A stretch of DNA of 64,000 bases from Ectocarpus siliculosus (GCA_000310025.1 FN648415.1:2393-66392); one strand, 5' to 3'; positions 1 through 12,500 are shown, counted from the first letter of the stretch. Numbers and translations are program-made. Notes: a model not told the origin generated them from the letters alone.

Positions 1-510
1 GCCCAAGGACTCCTTTCTCAACCCTGTCGCAACCCTTAACCTTGCCACGGCCTAAAATGATGGCAGGGCGATGTCCCCTTCACCCTGCACAGGGGGGGGG
101 GGGGTAGCCCAAGGTCTTCATTGTCAACCCTGTGTAACCCATACTACCTTGTAGGAGGCGCAACCCTGACAAGGCCCCATGACCCAACCCGTACAGGGGG
201 TGGTGATGTGTAGCAGGTTCATGACTGGCAACCCTAGCACGGCGCAGCACCTTGCCAAGACCCGAGCCCCCCACCTTGCTAACACCCCGACCCTAACAGG
301 GTATGGACGAGAACCTACCCCAGGGTGTCGTAAGGTGCAAGGTAGAATGGGATGATGGACCTCGACCCCCCACAACCTCGAAGACCTTACCAAGGTCCTT
401 TCCGGTACCTTGTAGTCGCTATGCACCCTGTGCAACCCCTCCACAGGGTGCCTACAGGGTTGACCACCTTGCCAAGGGTTCCCCAAGGTTAGCCGAGTGG
501 CCACCGGTGT
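1..510. repeat. Island of short inverted words (ACCCTG/CAGGGT, ACCTTG/CAAGGT)
   Basis: The stretch is dominated by degenerate copies of two short half-palindromes, ACCCTG with its complement CAGGGT and ACCTTG with its complement CAAGGT, recurring every 20 to 60 bases in both orientations. A run of G follows CACCCTGCACA near position 96. Long overlapping reading frames on both strands are by-products of this composition and carry no recognisable domain. I see no gene. Confidence 0.55.
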
Positions 511-891
511 AGTACCTGTCTTTCTCTCGCCTATCGCCGTTGGGGTCCCAACAACATCGAACGTCAACAGCAATCGTTTTGCTTCTTGCTGAGTAAGAGG
601 CTTTACCCGTGTACCCGGCTGCTGCATGTGAGGCGATGGGCGCTGCCTCTTTACTTGAAGCAACGGGGGCATGGCCCCTATACTGTTTGCTGCATGCTGT
701 GCTATGTGACAACTTCCAGCAGTTCAGAGCGGCGACGGTGGTTTTTGTATGCTCTCTTTTGCCACCTCCCTGAAGCCTGTCGCGTCGGGCTCACTTGTCT
801 TTGTTGTCCCTTCTTTCTTTTTTTCAGCTTGCTTTTTGGGGTCCGCCGGTCATCGAACCACCCATTAGTTCAGTTTTAAATGTTATTGTCG
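511..891. other. Intergenic stretch, no gene recognised
   Basis: No conserved reading frame, RNA gene or repeat was recognised. The only notable base pattern is a pyrimidine-rich tract around 805-835. Confidence 0.4.
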
Positions 892-1095
892 CTGTTGTTG
901 TTGTTGTTGTTGTCTTCACACTAAAAACCGTTCCGATCTCTCTCTACCCAGTACCTTCGTATGTCCGTACTGATCCAACACTTGACGCGGTCGATTCCTC
1001 CCGTGGTCACAGGCTAACTTACCCTAAAAAGGTACGCTAAAACAAACTGGCCCCGAGAGGTCTGCAAGTCAATAGAAATCAACGACGGATATTCT
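892..1095 (-). repeat. Dispersed 205-bp repeat, copy 1 (LINE 3'-end-like)
   Basis: This copy matches 56159-56371 and, in the opposite orientation, 60368-60576. Read on the minus strand, the repeat starts near GATTTCTATTGACTTGC and ends in AATGTGAAGAC followed by (AAC)n. A simple-repeat tail like that is typical of the 3' end of a non-LTR retrotransposon. No coding region is attached to this copy. The assignment to a LINE tail is inference; the three-copy repeat itself is seen directly. Confidence 0.7.
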
Positions 1096-1129
1096 TTGGA
1101 AGGGGGTGTTTACTTGCCATGTCTATGAC

Positions 1130-1660
1130 TGCACAGGTAGACAAATGGCTAGGGTCAAAATCCTCCAGAGGATAGGTGAAACCGCAACTCTCAGAGGATT
1201 GCCCTAAAAAGCAAAAGCTCTGATTTGGTAAAAAGGTTATCCCCCCAGAGGAAACCCCTCCCACCGAAAGCTCTGGAGGAACACCGCCCGAAATCCTCTG
1301 GAGGATCGTTGGAATAAGTACTCCACGAGGAATACATTACAACTTCCTCCAGAGGATTTCGGACAGTGATCCTCAAGAGCTTTCGGTGGGAGGGGTTTCC
1401 TCTGGGGGGATAACCTTTTTACCAAATCAGAGCTTCCACTTTTTTTGACAATCCTCTAGAGGATGGCGGTTTGGATTCCAAAGAAAACCTCCAGAGGAAT
1501 AGCCAGAGAACTTCCCCGGGAGGGAGTGGGGGACAATATGTCCGCTGGAGCATGTGGTGCGTTTCTTCTAGTGGAGACTGCTGGGAACAATGTACGTTCT
1601 GTTGTTCACGTCTTTTTTGTCGCTCTCTGATAATATCCTCTGAGGGGGGTGTACGATTTA
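1130..1660. repeat. Island of palindromic CCTCTRGAGG words
   Basis: The palindrome ATCCTCTGGAGGAT and near variants (CCTCTAGAGG, CCTCCAGAGG) recur at irregular 30- to 60-base spacing, including inside the foldback at 1190-1465. The same word family fills 7085-7850. No coding function is apparent. Confidence 0.65.
1190..1465. repeat. Foldback: 60-bp perfect inverted arms with imperfect extensions
   Basis: Positions 1215-1274 and 1376-1435 are reverse complements over all 60 bases that I compared. The homology continues imperfectly inward, where CCGAAATCCTCTGGAGGA occurs in both arms, and outward, where GAGGATTG is followed by an A-rich stretch on both sides. The whole segment can fold into one hairpin centred near 1325. 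It could be a foldback transposon or a local inverted duplication. I see no clear target-site duplication. Confidence 0.75.
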
Positions 1661-4021
1661 CGCCCGTTGCATATATTCATTTGAATTGATCGCTTAGAAG
1701 CAACACACACCAGGTAAGGGCCGTTTTTAACTAGCCAATAGACTGTGACTGAACAGAAAAGCAAAAGCTCAAGCATCAACAATTACTACGGCCGTCGACA
1801 TTGAAACAGGGCAACCTTCCAAATATCTTTCCCAAACCACGAACATCTTACGACTTACTGCGGAATAGGTGCATCCTCGTGACGGAAAACAAGAACGAAA
1901 TTATTGAGCACCACCGAAGAAACACGGCTGCCTATATACGCACGTGCTCAAAGAGAACTACAGTGCCTTATCAACAAAAAAACAATAACGAAATCTCTAC
2001 ACCAAGGCAAAGCGCTACACTTCGTTGCGAATCACCTCGCCCAACAGTATGTCGCCAAGTCAAAGACTATCCCCATCAACTATTGTAACGAAACAACACA
2101 CAAACATGGGTGGATAACAAGTGGGCGGGGTACATCCCCGCGACGGAAAACTGAAAAACGAAGAAAAACGACTGTCTACAAATGTGCCCGAGATAATTCG
2201 TTGGCCGCCGCACCGCCAGCATTCATTCCTAAATAGACAAGTCGAAAGACTGTCCCCGTCAACTGCTGTAAAACCGAACTGCCAATAGGCGCATGGGAAC
2301 GTACACGGCGTTGCTGAAAACATCACTAGACACGTACGGGCGTAGCTCTGAGCCCAAAAAGCTTCAGGAAACCGACACCCCTTGCATGCGCCAGCAACTC
2401 TTAATCTACTCAAAACCATGCCCGAAACGCACCCTCGCAACATCGCACGAGGGATGCACCAGAAAGACACAATTCTTCACCGATGTCGTTCGCGCAACAG
2501 CCCCAAGGTCTCGGTACAACTACTTTGCAACACGATCGGCCATACAGAAACATTTTGCAGGCCACCTCCTACCGCATCTCTTGCGGGAATAGCGGGTGCA
2601 GCAGATATTCAGCTTGAGAACCGGTTACCTCATCACACCAATGCAACACAACAGGGGGAGGGGGGGGGGGGTACTCATAGTCGTGCATGCCGTAGTCGTT
2701 AGACCATTGACCTCACATCCCTACAAAGCCGGGACGGAGCACGCCGGGTTCTCAGGCTCTCACATCACCACGCGCGAAACACAACAACAGGAGGGACGAA
2801 TAAAGTAGCCACATACATAATGTCTGAACCCAAGAACTCACATGTAACGAAGCAACCAGCAAGGTTGCCTGTGGATTCCTACACCTCAGCCTTCAAATGT
2901 CAAAAAGCAACAAAACAGCCCCACACTCAATCTCCCCCCGAGCCTCTGTTTTTGACCATCTTCCGAGCCTCCGCTTCATTGGTTGCCTGCGGCATTGGTT
3001 GCCCACTGCAGTTCTCTCTCTCCTGCTCCCTTGTATACAACTCTCCTCGCCACCGCTATCGCGTGATGATCCAATTCTAACAACGACGTCCGACGGGGGG
3101 GGGGCGGGATAGAGAGAGATGTAAGAGATGGTTGATCGCGTGTAGCGAGAAATCAACCTCATGAAATGTAGGTGCTCCCTGCCAACAAAAGGAGGCGCCA
3201 AGACTGACGTGCGTATTGCAGCGGATAAGTGGGTTAACCCGATGCTACTGTACAACACACAACGTTTTTCCCCAAAGAAAACAGTTTTTTTTGTTCCATC
3301 GCACACCGCCAGAGAACTGAGTGCTGCAGAACTTCCCCGATGACAAAAAATGCAATCACGTGTCGGTCCCGGTCCTCGCCACTAGGGTAGGATACTCGTC
3401 GTCATTCAGAGTCACAAGAGAATAACATCCTACATACAAGTCATCGCAAATGACATGGCACTCTCACAAAACAACGAAACAATGACAACATTCACCTGCC
3501 CGTCCCCGTCCTCTCTAGGAGTGTAGCTCTCCTCCACGCTGTTGTCGCTGCCTCGTCTGTTGCTGCCGCTGCCGTTGCCGCCCCTGTTTCTCCTGCCGCA
3601 ATCCCTCCTTTGCTGCTGCGGCTTCTCCTGTTTAAGAACAAAAAAAACACAGGAAAGCAAATGATAGAACCTCGACACGTTAGAGAAGAGAACGTTGCCT
3701 TGTCGTGTAATAGGAGACACCAGAAACACTAAAAACATGGTATTTCAAAGTATATCAATCAACGCCTCCCCTGCAAAAACTACGCTACATAGGTCAAACC
3801 AGCACGTGTTCCGTGGAGGAACTCGAAATAAAAACCTCACGGGCAAAAAGAACGAAGGACGCGGAACCTCCCCTCCCTCCAACCAAGACACGCGGCGAAG
3901 TAGCGCTTCCAATCAGCAGTAACGCACCATTCGTCCTCCAACTGAGCAAGCAGACATACCAAACACTTGAAAGAGCTCCGATTCAACAGCTCCCCTGTAC
4001 AAACAATATTTTGCCAGGCAG
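1661..4021. other. Gene-poor stretch
   Basis: Many short overlapping frames exist, but none shows a domain, a codon bias or a sensible exon structure. G runs occur near 2655-2670 and 3097-3105. From 3537 to 3610 there is a GCTGCCGTTG-type degenerate trinucleotide stretch. I recognise nothing functional. Confidence 0.35.
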
Positions 4022-4324
4022 ATGCGACCACTTCCGGGGAGCAAAAACGCCAACCAAAGACTCCACCTTTTGTCTCGCCGGTGCGAGATTCGAAATGGGC
4101 TATCGTCGGTGTCTGGGTCCACTGCCACCGCCGGCGCGGGCGCCGCCGCCCCGCCCGTGCTCGCTCCCAGTTCCATCATGTCAAACGGCGGGTCGCCTTC
4201 GCCGCCGCTGCCACCGCCCCTGCCGGTGGTCGCGGACAGGCTCGACCTCCCCACCCTCGAGGCGGACAACTACCGGCTGCTGAAGCTGCCGCTGCTGCGG
4301 TTTACCGCATCCGAGGTTTCCTGA
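4022..4324 (+). CDS. Possible exon fragment, Ala/Pro-rich
   Basis: A 100-codon frame ends at a TGA. Its second half is markedly GC-rich at third positions, unlike the AT-richer surroundings, and reads as a low-complexity Ala/Pro segment followed by a normal-looking stretch (LDLPTLEADNYRLLKLPLL). This could be a terminal exon, or an exon ending at the GAG|GTTTCC near 4315. No upstream exon was found and the family is not recognised. A chance frame in GC-rich DNA is the main alternative. Confidence 0.25.
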   Translation: MRPLPGSKNANQRLHLLSRRCEIRNGLSSVSGSTATAGAGAAAPPVLAPSSIMSNGGSPSPPLPPPLPVVADRLDLPTLEADNYRLLKLPLLRFTASEVS

Positions 4325-7084
4325 TCGCGGTGACGGTGACGGTGACGGTTACGGAGTTGTTATTGGAGATGGCATTATATTGCAGGGGGGGTGAGTGCTC
4401 GATTCCTGCGAGCCGCAGTGGATGCACTGACCCCGATCGTGGTTGTGCATGTTATTTGCAGGTTGAGCAAGCCAAGACAACTTTCTTGCGGAAAAACTCG
4501 AAGGACGAACAAAGAAAAAGGGGGGGGGGTGGTTGGAAGATGTTCAAGCAGCTCGTTTCACACGCCACTTCAGGTGGCGCCGAAGAAAGTCCAGGAGCAG
4601 CACTCTCAGCACCCGTATTTTAATGACGCAAAATGTATCCGCCGTTGATCCATGAGGCGCGAGCTTGAGGGTTCGGCATCCAACTACATAATCCAACAAC
4701 TGACTACTTTCTGTCTCCTGAACAACAAGTCGCACGACTACAAAGATATCCTGTTTGCTTCCTGCGCCGGCTTCGCTACTGCTGCTGCTTAGCTGTTGCT
4801 GCTGCCTCGACCATGTAAATTTGATTTTAAGTAGCAGGTTGTGCACGTACTACTGCTGTTGGTGGCGGCTGTGGGCGTGACGCACAACAAATATCCCTCG
4901 CCGTCACGAATATATGCTCGTCAACGGAAAAAGCAACCAGAAGCAAGCCACCAAGTCGTCTTGCGGAGGTAAGCTTCTTCAGCACAAGCTGTTGGACGAG
5001 TTTCAGCGCTATATAAGCTTTCTTGCCCAGAGCTATGCATAGAGCATCGAGAGAGACAGCAGTTCCGAAGTAAACGCCTTTCGATTTTTTTTAATGCCTT
5101 GCGTAGATAATAGAACGCGGTGTTTTAGTGTCGGAACCCCGCCGTCGCTAGCGGGACACATGTTTTTTGTACTAAAATTAAGGCTGATACTTTTGGTTAA
5201 GTCGGTGGGGGGACACATTTGAAAAGGGGCACACATCACCTGCGATCTTGGCAACACACAGCAGACACAGCACACCCGGCACCCAGCACATAGCACACAG
5301 AGCAGGAGGAGTGTGTGGGACATGGAAGCAACACCCCCTCGCTGCTGCTACTGCTGCTGCGGCTGTGCCGCAAGCACACAGCTACTGCTGCTGCTGTAGC
5401 AATGTAGCGGCCGGGAAAGAAGCGGCGATGATGCATGATGGTCAGACGCAAACAAGCAATGTACGGTTGGCGCACTGGCGCAGTGGCACCATTATACACT
5501 CCACTCTAGCAACTGCTGCTGTTCTTTTGTGTATGATGGTCTGGTGTGGTGCAGAATGACTGGGTGAGACAGAGATCAGGCAGATCAGACAGAGATGGTT
5601 CTGATGCTCGATTTTTGCCTTTGAGAGTTCGTGTGTACAGCAGCAGCAGAGAAACAGGCGGGATCTTTCACTGCACACATCATCACAGGCGCGGATTTCA
5701 AGGCGGCACCACTTCCCTCGACATGTTGGTTGCTCGAATCACCGCTGTGGTGCCGCTTGCTGCACTTGGCTGCCGCTGGCCTCCTGTTGAGACGATGGCG
5801 TGCTTGCTACTCAAAAAGTGTTGAAATGCTACAAACAGCAGATAGACACATCATGATTTTTTTTTGACAAGTGCTGCTGTTTTGCAGGGGGACAATCAAT
5901 CAGTGCGCAGACACATCTAGGTCATCTCCGGCTCACTCTGCATCATCTGCAGCAACCCACTTGTGAATCGACGTCGTGCTCGTCGAGATACAGACTTCTT
6001 ATAGGTGTTTTGAGAGAAAGGCCTAGACTTTCTTCCTTTTTTTTCTTTTTTTTCCAGGCGCCGCCATGAAAAAATCGCCCACACAGGGTACAGCCCAGGT
6101 TTGCCCAGGTGGAACTACCCATGGTACCGCGCCCGATGGTTTGGCTAGCATGAACTCAGGACTGCGCTGGTCTGTAAGCTTTGGCCAGACGCATACATAG
6201 TGCAGGCGCATAGTGCATGTGACAAGCTGTGATGTTGAGCACGTGGGCCCCTCCTCGTCGTACGGTCTCAAACCAGGAGCAAACCACACACCCTCCCCCG
6301 CGGAGAATGAAGCAAGCCCCAAGCAACGACACCCACGGAATCACCAAAACACGTTCGCACAGGGCCTTCTCGGCCTATTTCATCCCTCTACTATACTGAC
6401 ATTCACATTGCGGCACTTACCTCGAACAAGCCGCGGGATCGTAAGGAGGAGGTGGTCTTCTCTCTGTCTCGTCCCTGCCAAGGCTCTTTCCAGGTCCATT
6501 GTTGTCAGAGCCTTGCTCGTGAAAACCAAGCAGGATGGCACACATTCTGCTCGGGTCATGATGCTGTGGTGTGTGGACGTCGATGTACAGTGGCAGCGGT
6601 CTGCGGAGGCTGGTGCTCATCGCTCATCGTGCATATGTGCGTGCCGGGGTGTGTGTGTCACATGGTCAGCCAACGGCCGACAAGCAAAAACACAACGGCC
6701 GAAGGGGGCTCGTGTCTGAATCGCGACACCCCATTTTGGAGCCCCGACTCCCCCGACCGCCTTTTGGCCAATTTTGCTGTGCCCACCACGGCGCCTTCCT
6801 CCGCGCACACCTGCTGCCTGCGCTTCCTCTTTGTGTACAGCGGCACCGGCGAGGAACCATCCTCGGGCTGTGTCTCGCAGCAGCACCGCAGCATGTATGC
6901 TGGAGTGTTTACTTGCTGACTCGTGCAGCCGGTGGCCTATGTTGTCGTCGTTTTTTTTTTGTTTTGTGCTCTGTGCTGCTGTGATGGAGCCAAAGCCGCA
7001 GCCGTGATATTTTTCAGCTGATAATTTCCTTCCCCAGAGCAACAGACATCATCATGCCCAACAAACAGAGGACATTTAGAAACC
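4325..7084. other. Gene-poor stretch with CTG/CAG microsatellite
   Basis: A (CTG)n-rich tract lies at 5337-5400, and several short GACGGT repeats lie at 4328-4352. The segment 6700-6900 has overlapping GC-rich frames on both strands with no recognisable domain. No gene can be supported. Confidence 0.35.
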
Positions 7085-7850
7085 AACACCCTCCGGAGGA
7101 ACAACCCGCCGGAAGAACCCTCCCGACGATTGTTACGGCGGTACCCCGCGAGCATTGTTTCAGGTGCTTTCATCCAGCGGATACATCTGCATCTATCTTT
7201 GTAGAAGTTCACATTCATTCCTCTCCTGGAGGATATCATCATTGTCCAGTAACCTCTGGAGGAACTTGGACACCCTCCACCTTCCCGAGGAATGCAAGTC
7301 TGATACCTCAGGAGGAATATTTTCGGGCTTTTTCCCCAGGAGGAAAATAGACTACTGTACCGCCTCGACGAAGCAACAATGGCTTCCTCCGAGGGAAAAT
7401 CGTAATCCAGTCAACTCTAGCGGATTCAAATTTCAGATTCCCCCTGGAGGATTGTTAAGTGTTGCCCTCCGAGGAACTGTTCGACATTTTTCCTCTAGAG
7501 CAACCCGTTCTTGATGTAATGTTCTGGAGGCTGCCGAATCTGCTCCCTCTGTGGAAATCGTGCTTTCAAATCCTCGGAAGACACCGATTGCCTACCCTCC
7601 GAGAAATACGTGAGATATGTACCCCCCAGAGTACCGTTTCTCAGGCAATGCTCTGGAGGATGCTGTATATCGTTCCCTCGGGAGGATTTTTTTTTATTTA
7701 TCCTCGGAAGGGGCCGATTGTCTTCCCTCCGAGCTTTGTTTGGATTTTTCCCTCGGAGTGTATCGTGCACAAATCCTCTAGAGGGTTAAATATCCTCCAG
7801 AGGATTTCGAACCCTCTAGAGGATTATTTTTCCTCAGAGGAATATGGGTG
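7085..7850. repeat. Second island of palindromic CCTCNNGAGG words
   Basis: Palindromic words of the form CCTCYRGAGGA, for example CCTCTAGAGG, CCTCCGAGGA and CCTCAGGAGGA, recur about every 40 to 60 bases across 770 bp, embedded in otherwise non-repetitive sequence. The final 100 bp are densest. The word is the same as at 1130-1660. Spacing is too irregular for a simple tandem repeat and the intervening sequences are unrelated, so this is not a CRISPR array. Confidence 0.65.
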
Positions 7851-8483
7851 GGTAGCCATTTGTCTATCTGTGTGGGCCCTGCAAGTTTCACAATTCTGAA
7901 GCTTTTCTGAAGCTAATTGAAACAGTAGTGTCATCGTGGGATATCCGAGCGGTGGAGAATCAATCTCAAATCATGACCCGTCCCCGAGTTTGAGCAGCTT
8001 CCGCCTCCGGTGGCCGGCGAGAGTCGGCCTTCACCCTTCCTTGCCTGTTTCGCCATGGGAATGGCCGGTTGATGAACAGCGAAAGAGGGTCCTGCGTGCT
8101 GCGCGCCACCACCTTTTGTTTTTTGCGTTTGTAATTGTGATTTTCTTCCTGAGTGACCGCTGTACACAACATGCGGCTGCTGCTGTACACATACTTGCGG
8201 TTGCTGCAGTATATGCTCGGGATGTACGGCAAAGGTTGTAAGGTTATCGTCTCTGTTGTTTTGGGCTGCACGCGTTGCTCGCGTGTAGGCGATGCGCGTC
8301 TCCTACTTTTTTCCAGTGTCGTTGTCGGCAGCACAGTTAGTTGAAGAGACAAACAACAACAGAGGGTTCGCTTAGTTTTTTTTGTTTTGCTGCATGCATG
8401 CCTGGGTGTATGCATCGGCAAGCGTATTGCTTCCTTACCTTGAGTCTGCTGCGTAGTCGTAATTTGAGCGATAAGCAATGTAG
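7851..8483. other. Intergenic stretch
   Basis: No recognisable feature. The sequence immediately 5' of 8484 could hold the promoter or further exons of the gene at 8484-9319, but I see no defined core element. Confidence 0.3.
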
Positions 8484-9319
8484 ATGGCAGCACAATCTTA
8501 TTTACTACGTTCTGAAGCTTTAGCTTCAGTCTCATCTTTCAATATCCGTGAGGCTCGGATAGACCCGAATGGCGTGGCTCTTTACGCCGTGGAATCCGTC
8601 TCCCGCGGCATCCTGAGCCCAGGTTGTGCTGGAGCAGTGGAAGAACCAGGAGGCACGTGCGAGCCGTGTGTTGACATCAAGGGTACAATGTAGTAAGGTT
8701 TCTAGAGGTGAGACCACGTAGCGAAAAAAACGCGAAATAGGAAGGCACAACTAGGAAGGCAAGACCATTTATATGTCGTACCCTCATTCCACCACACATC
8801 ATGTACTTTTTTTTTATTGGATTGTTCCCTCTGCACCCCTTCCGTCTTGGAGCAGATCTGGTTCAATGAACATCGTTGGAGCCAGAAGACTCAAGGTTGA
8901 AGCACCTTGCTCTAGATTTGTTGACTCCTCACCAGCAACGAGGCAGGCTGACGCGGTGGAAGAAGAAGTTCGAAGTGCAGAAACTCTACACTTTGAACCA
9001 ACTCAGGAAGTGCGCGGCTTTGCATGGTCGTGTTGCACTCGCCAAGAGTATCTTCATTTACATGGCAGACAATGACGTGAATGGCATTCGAAGGTTGATG
9101 GCTCAAGCGCGGCGAGATGGCTTGTCGCTGAGTGGTATCATGCATATGTTAGAGCAGGCCGTGAATGGCAAGTATAGTGCCAAAGGGTTCAACGAGGATG
9201 AGTTTGACTTGGCAATACTGGAGGGGCTTCGGGGAGTGGATAATAAGTACCATCCAAGACAAATTGCTATTATTTGTGGATGGGTGTTGCACGTGGCGAA
9301 GGTGATTCAACCGCCGTAG
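8484..9319 (+). CDS. Two-exon gene of unknown function, CxG..PGxxCxxC protein
   Basis: Proposed exons are 8484-8682 and 8886-9319, joined through donor AAGG|GTACAA and acceptor GAGCCAG|AA, which keeps the frame. Exon 1 encodes a stretch with a Cys motif (CAGAVEEPGGTCEPC) that may bind metal. Exon 2 encodes a basic segment (RLTRWKKKFEVQKLYTLNQL) and a helical region, then GKYSAKGFNEDEFDLAILE, and ends at TAG 9319. The composition and the clean splice join support a real coding sequence. A second frame from 9274 to 9552 (GLSKLGMMTFRRMGGYVSFG) could be a frameshifted continuation. I do not recognise the family with confidence. A truncated gene or a transposon-derived protein is possible. The 5' end is uncertain. 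Confidence 0.45.
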
Positions 9320-9552
9320 GCTCATCGACAGCCCCTCTTCGGTATGTTGCCGGCTTGAGTAAGCTTGGAATGATGACGTTTCGACGCATGGGTGGGTATG
9401 TGTCATTTGGTTGTGTCCTTTCGCCACATTCGACCGAGGTCAAATGTCGTCAACTTGTCGCAGAGGCTTGGAGAAGTTCTAAGTTACTTGTAGCTGAGGG
9501 GTTGTCCCCAAGCACTACTGCTGCTGTACCTCAAGACTTGAAAACCAAATAA

Positions 9553-12500
9553 TAGGTGTCCCCAGCCCATCACAGCTTATTTCAGTACATGAAGTTGCAA
9601 TCTACACAGTAACAAGGTCCTGCTTGCACGTCGTGCCGTAAACACCACCACACGCAAGCACACGCAATTGAGAAGGAGAAAGCCAAAAGAAGGCCTGTAC
9701 GAAAATATTCCCAAAAGAAAACTTTTTTCACACCCCTCCCGGGGGCGGGGGGGGGGGTAGGGTTAGGGGCGTTTCATACATTCCAAATTTTTGTTCAAAT
9801 GTACAAATTTTCCGAAAATCCGGACATTGCACGGAGGCGTTTGTCCAAATATATTCAAAAAATCCGGAACGAACCTGGGCCCGAAAATTTGTACCCACTA
9901 GCTTCCAAATTTCCATATTTTCCAGCATACTGGCGGCATCGGTCCTACAACCCCCTGTCAAGGGTGCCACAGGCCGTACCACAAGGGCTAGACAACAGCA
10001 GATCTAGCTGAGATGTTGTCTGAGCTATGGCGGCCGGCAGCAAACGTGGTGAGACTCCTGTTGCGGTGTTTTTTTCTCGACGGGGCAGCGCGCGCCTGCC
10101 CATGTCCGATCGAGAGGAAATGCTCCTGACGAGGTGCACGTAGCAGCTATCTCACCACGACAGCAGGGCTGAGCACAGGTGTGGTCATGTCGATGCTCGT
10201 TCATGGCCTTGTTCCCAAGACGCAGCAGACTGCTGTCGTGCCGCGGCGCCTAAATGGGGACGAGCAAATACTTCCGTGCTTCCTTGCGGACATCTGTAGG
10301 CGGCGACACTCTCGAGGATGGAGGTACGCATCGATGAACGAGTACGCGTTTAACTGGAGCCGCTGGCACATACCCTGAGCACAAGGACGAGTCTACCAGG
10401 CAAGTGGGAAGAGATGGAGGCAGACGGGCATGCCCTGTTCGTCTCCAGTAACCCGTTTGCGCTTTGGTTCCCCGCCCTCTGCTTTTATTCTACTGCTGCA
10501 GTGACCCGCTCTTTTTCCTGTCATGTGCTGTGGTGAACCGATGCGCATATCTGCTCCTGTTTATGCATACACCATGCGTCCATCCTTTGAATATCCGCCC
10601 GCTGTCACGCTGGCTGGAAATTGCAACCTCTTCTACTGAGGCTCAACCTTTGTATAAGTACCTGGGTCCATCAGTTTTTCGGTGTCTTACTGCTGTAGTT
10701 CTTGTAGACTCCATGTATTTCTGTATTCGGTGTTGTTGCTCATCGAACACGGCTGGCTGCTGTGCTGTAGCATCGCATCATGTGCAGGAACATGCGACGG
10801 CCTTGGCGCGCTGTCGCAGATTCGTTCGCCTTGCCTACTTGTGGCGGATATGGTCGAGAGCTTCATACTTCGACCTCACCGTGCGATTAACTTTGCGGAG
10901 GAACTGACCTTCGTGTCCCGTGGCACCAACGACGAAACCGTTCTATGCACGCCTAGCCGGCGGACCTACTGCTGCTTGCTGTGGAGGTATGTGCGGCATC
11001 TACACACACTGATGTGACACCTCTTCAGCCAACTGCTGTCAGCGTTGCTGTAAACGAACGCGTGAAATTGCCCGTAACAGCAGCAAAAGGGTCAGTTGGG
11101 TCTGTATTGGCGTGGGCACAGCACCAGCAGTATCGTAGCGTTCGTTTACTGCGATGTACTGTAGATTCGAACCACGCCACTGGTTGTAGATCTAGATCGC
11201 TCCTGGACTGCTTGTAGCCCGTTGAGTCGACTCCAGAGGCGGAGCTTGCGTTGGAGCTGCAACCTAGGTAGGGGTGAACGTATTGCGTATTTCGGCAAAC
11301 CCTGTGGAGCATTGTCGGAAGGAAGGGGTTTGAAGCAGACAACCAACTTGAGACAGCCGTCCTCTTTAGCAACGCCGTTTTAGCGCTGACTCTATTGGAC
11401 ATGAAACGCTTTTTTGGGCGCGGGTTTCCCACTCATTTTTCAATGGTAGTCTTTCTGTGCGTGTATTTATTTTTCCTTGATATCCTACCTGAAGTACACA
11501 TTTCAGGGACAGGGTGCATGTTGGCGACCTGATCGATGGTTGGGACTGCCTGAAGCAACTGCCAACAAATCCGCAACTTGGACCAAACGAAATGTCCTGG
11601 CCGTGGTGTCTGTGGAAGCGAGTACATGAGTGACACAGGTTGACTTAGGTACCCCGTCCGGAACCCAATTTGTTTCGCGGTGTTTCGGTACTGGTTTGTG
11701 CTGTTTAATTTGACTCGTGGGTTATCTTTCGACCTGAGTCACAAACCCAAAAAAGTTGAGAATTCAATATTGTCTGCAAGGGCTTCAACCCTTCCCTTCC
11801 AACACCCTAGACCCACCTACAACAACAGATACCGGCTATTCCTGCGTGTGCCTCCCGAAACCGTCTTTCGAAAAAAAGGCCGAAAACACCGCGGGGTTTC
11901 CATTCGGGATTTTGTGTAAGTACCTGGTACTACTTCGAGTAACGTATGGTGCAGGACATGAAGTGGGACGAGGGGTGCTTCCCGAGACGCTACGCTAACT
12001 GAAGAGAAACAGTAACAACGAGGCATCGCCGTCATCCCCCCAACCCTCTTCACCCACCCCTTACCCCAGCCGTGGGCCTCCTGCGAGTATTTATTTTGTT
12101 ATTGCGACATTAATTTGTTCGGGACAAATATTGATAATGCTCCTTTCGTGCGGTGGGTCCTGGGTTGTGAGTTGGATGCATGGCATCAGCTAACCGGAAC
12201 CCAACTGTTGTGTTGTTATCTTGCCCCTGCGAATTTCGTCTTCATCTAATGCTTAAGGCGAGCATCCAACGATGCGTTGCCGACTAAACATCAAGAACAC
12301 TGGCATGGATAAGCGAGCGGGGTCCGGCGAAGTCGACACGCGCATGACGATGACGATACTGCTTGACGAACAGCGTGGATACCGTCCGGACACAACCTGG
12401 TCCGGGCTAGGAAATGATTTGGTCGGGCGGGCGGGGAATGTTGCGTGGACGTGCTGCCTCGAGGAGACTGTAGATTTGGGATCGTGGGCAGGGGGTAGAG

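Noticed and set aside
7085-7850. CRISPR-like array of palindromic repeats
   Set aside because: Repeats are only 8-12 bp, degenerate and irregularly spaced, there are no cas genes, and the DNA is eukaryotic.
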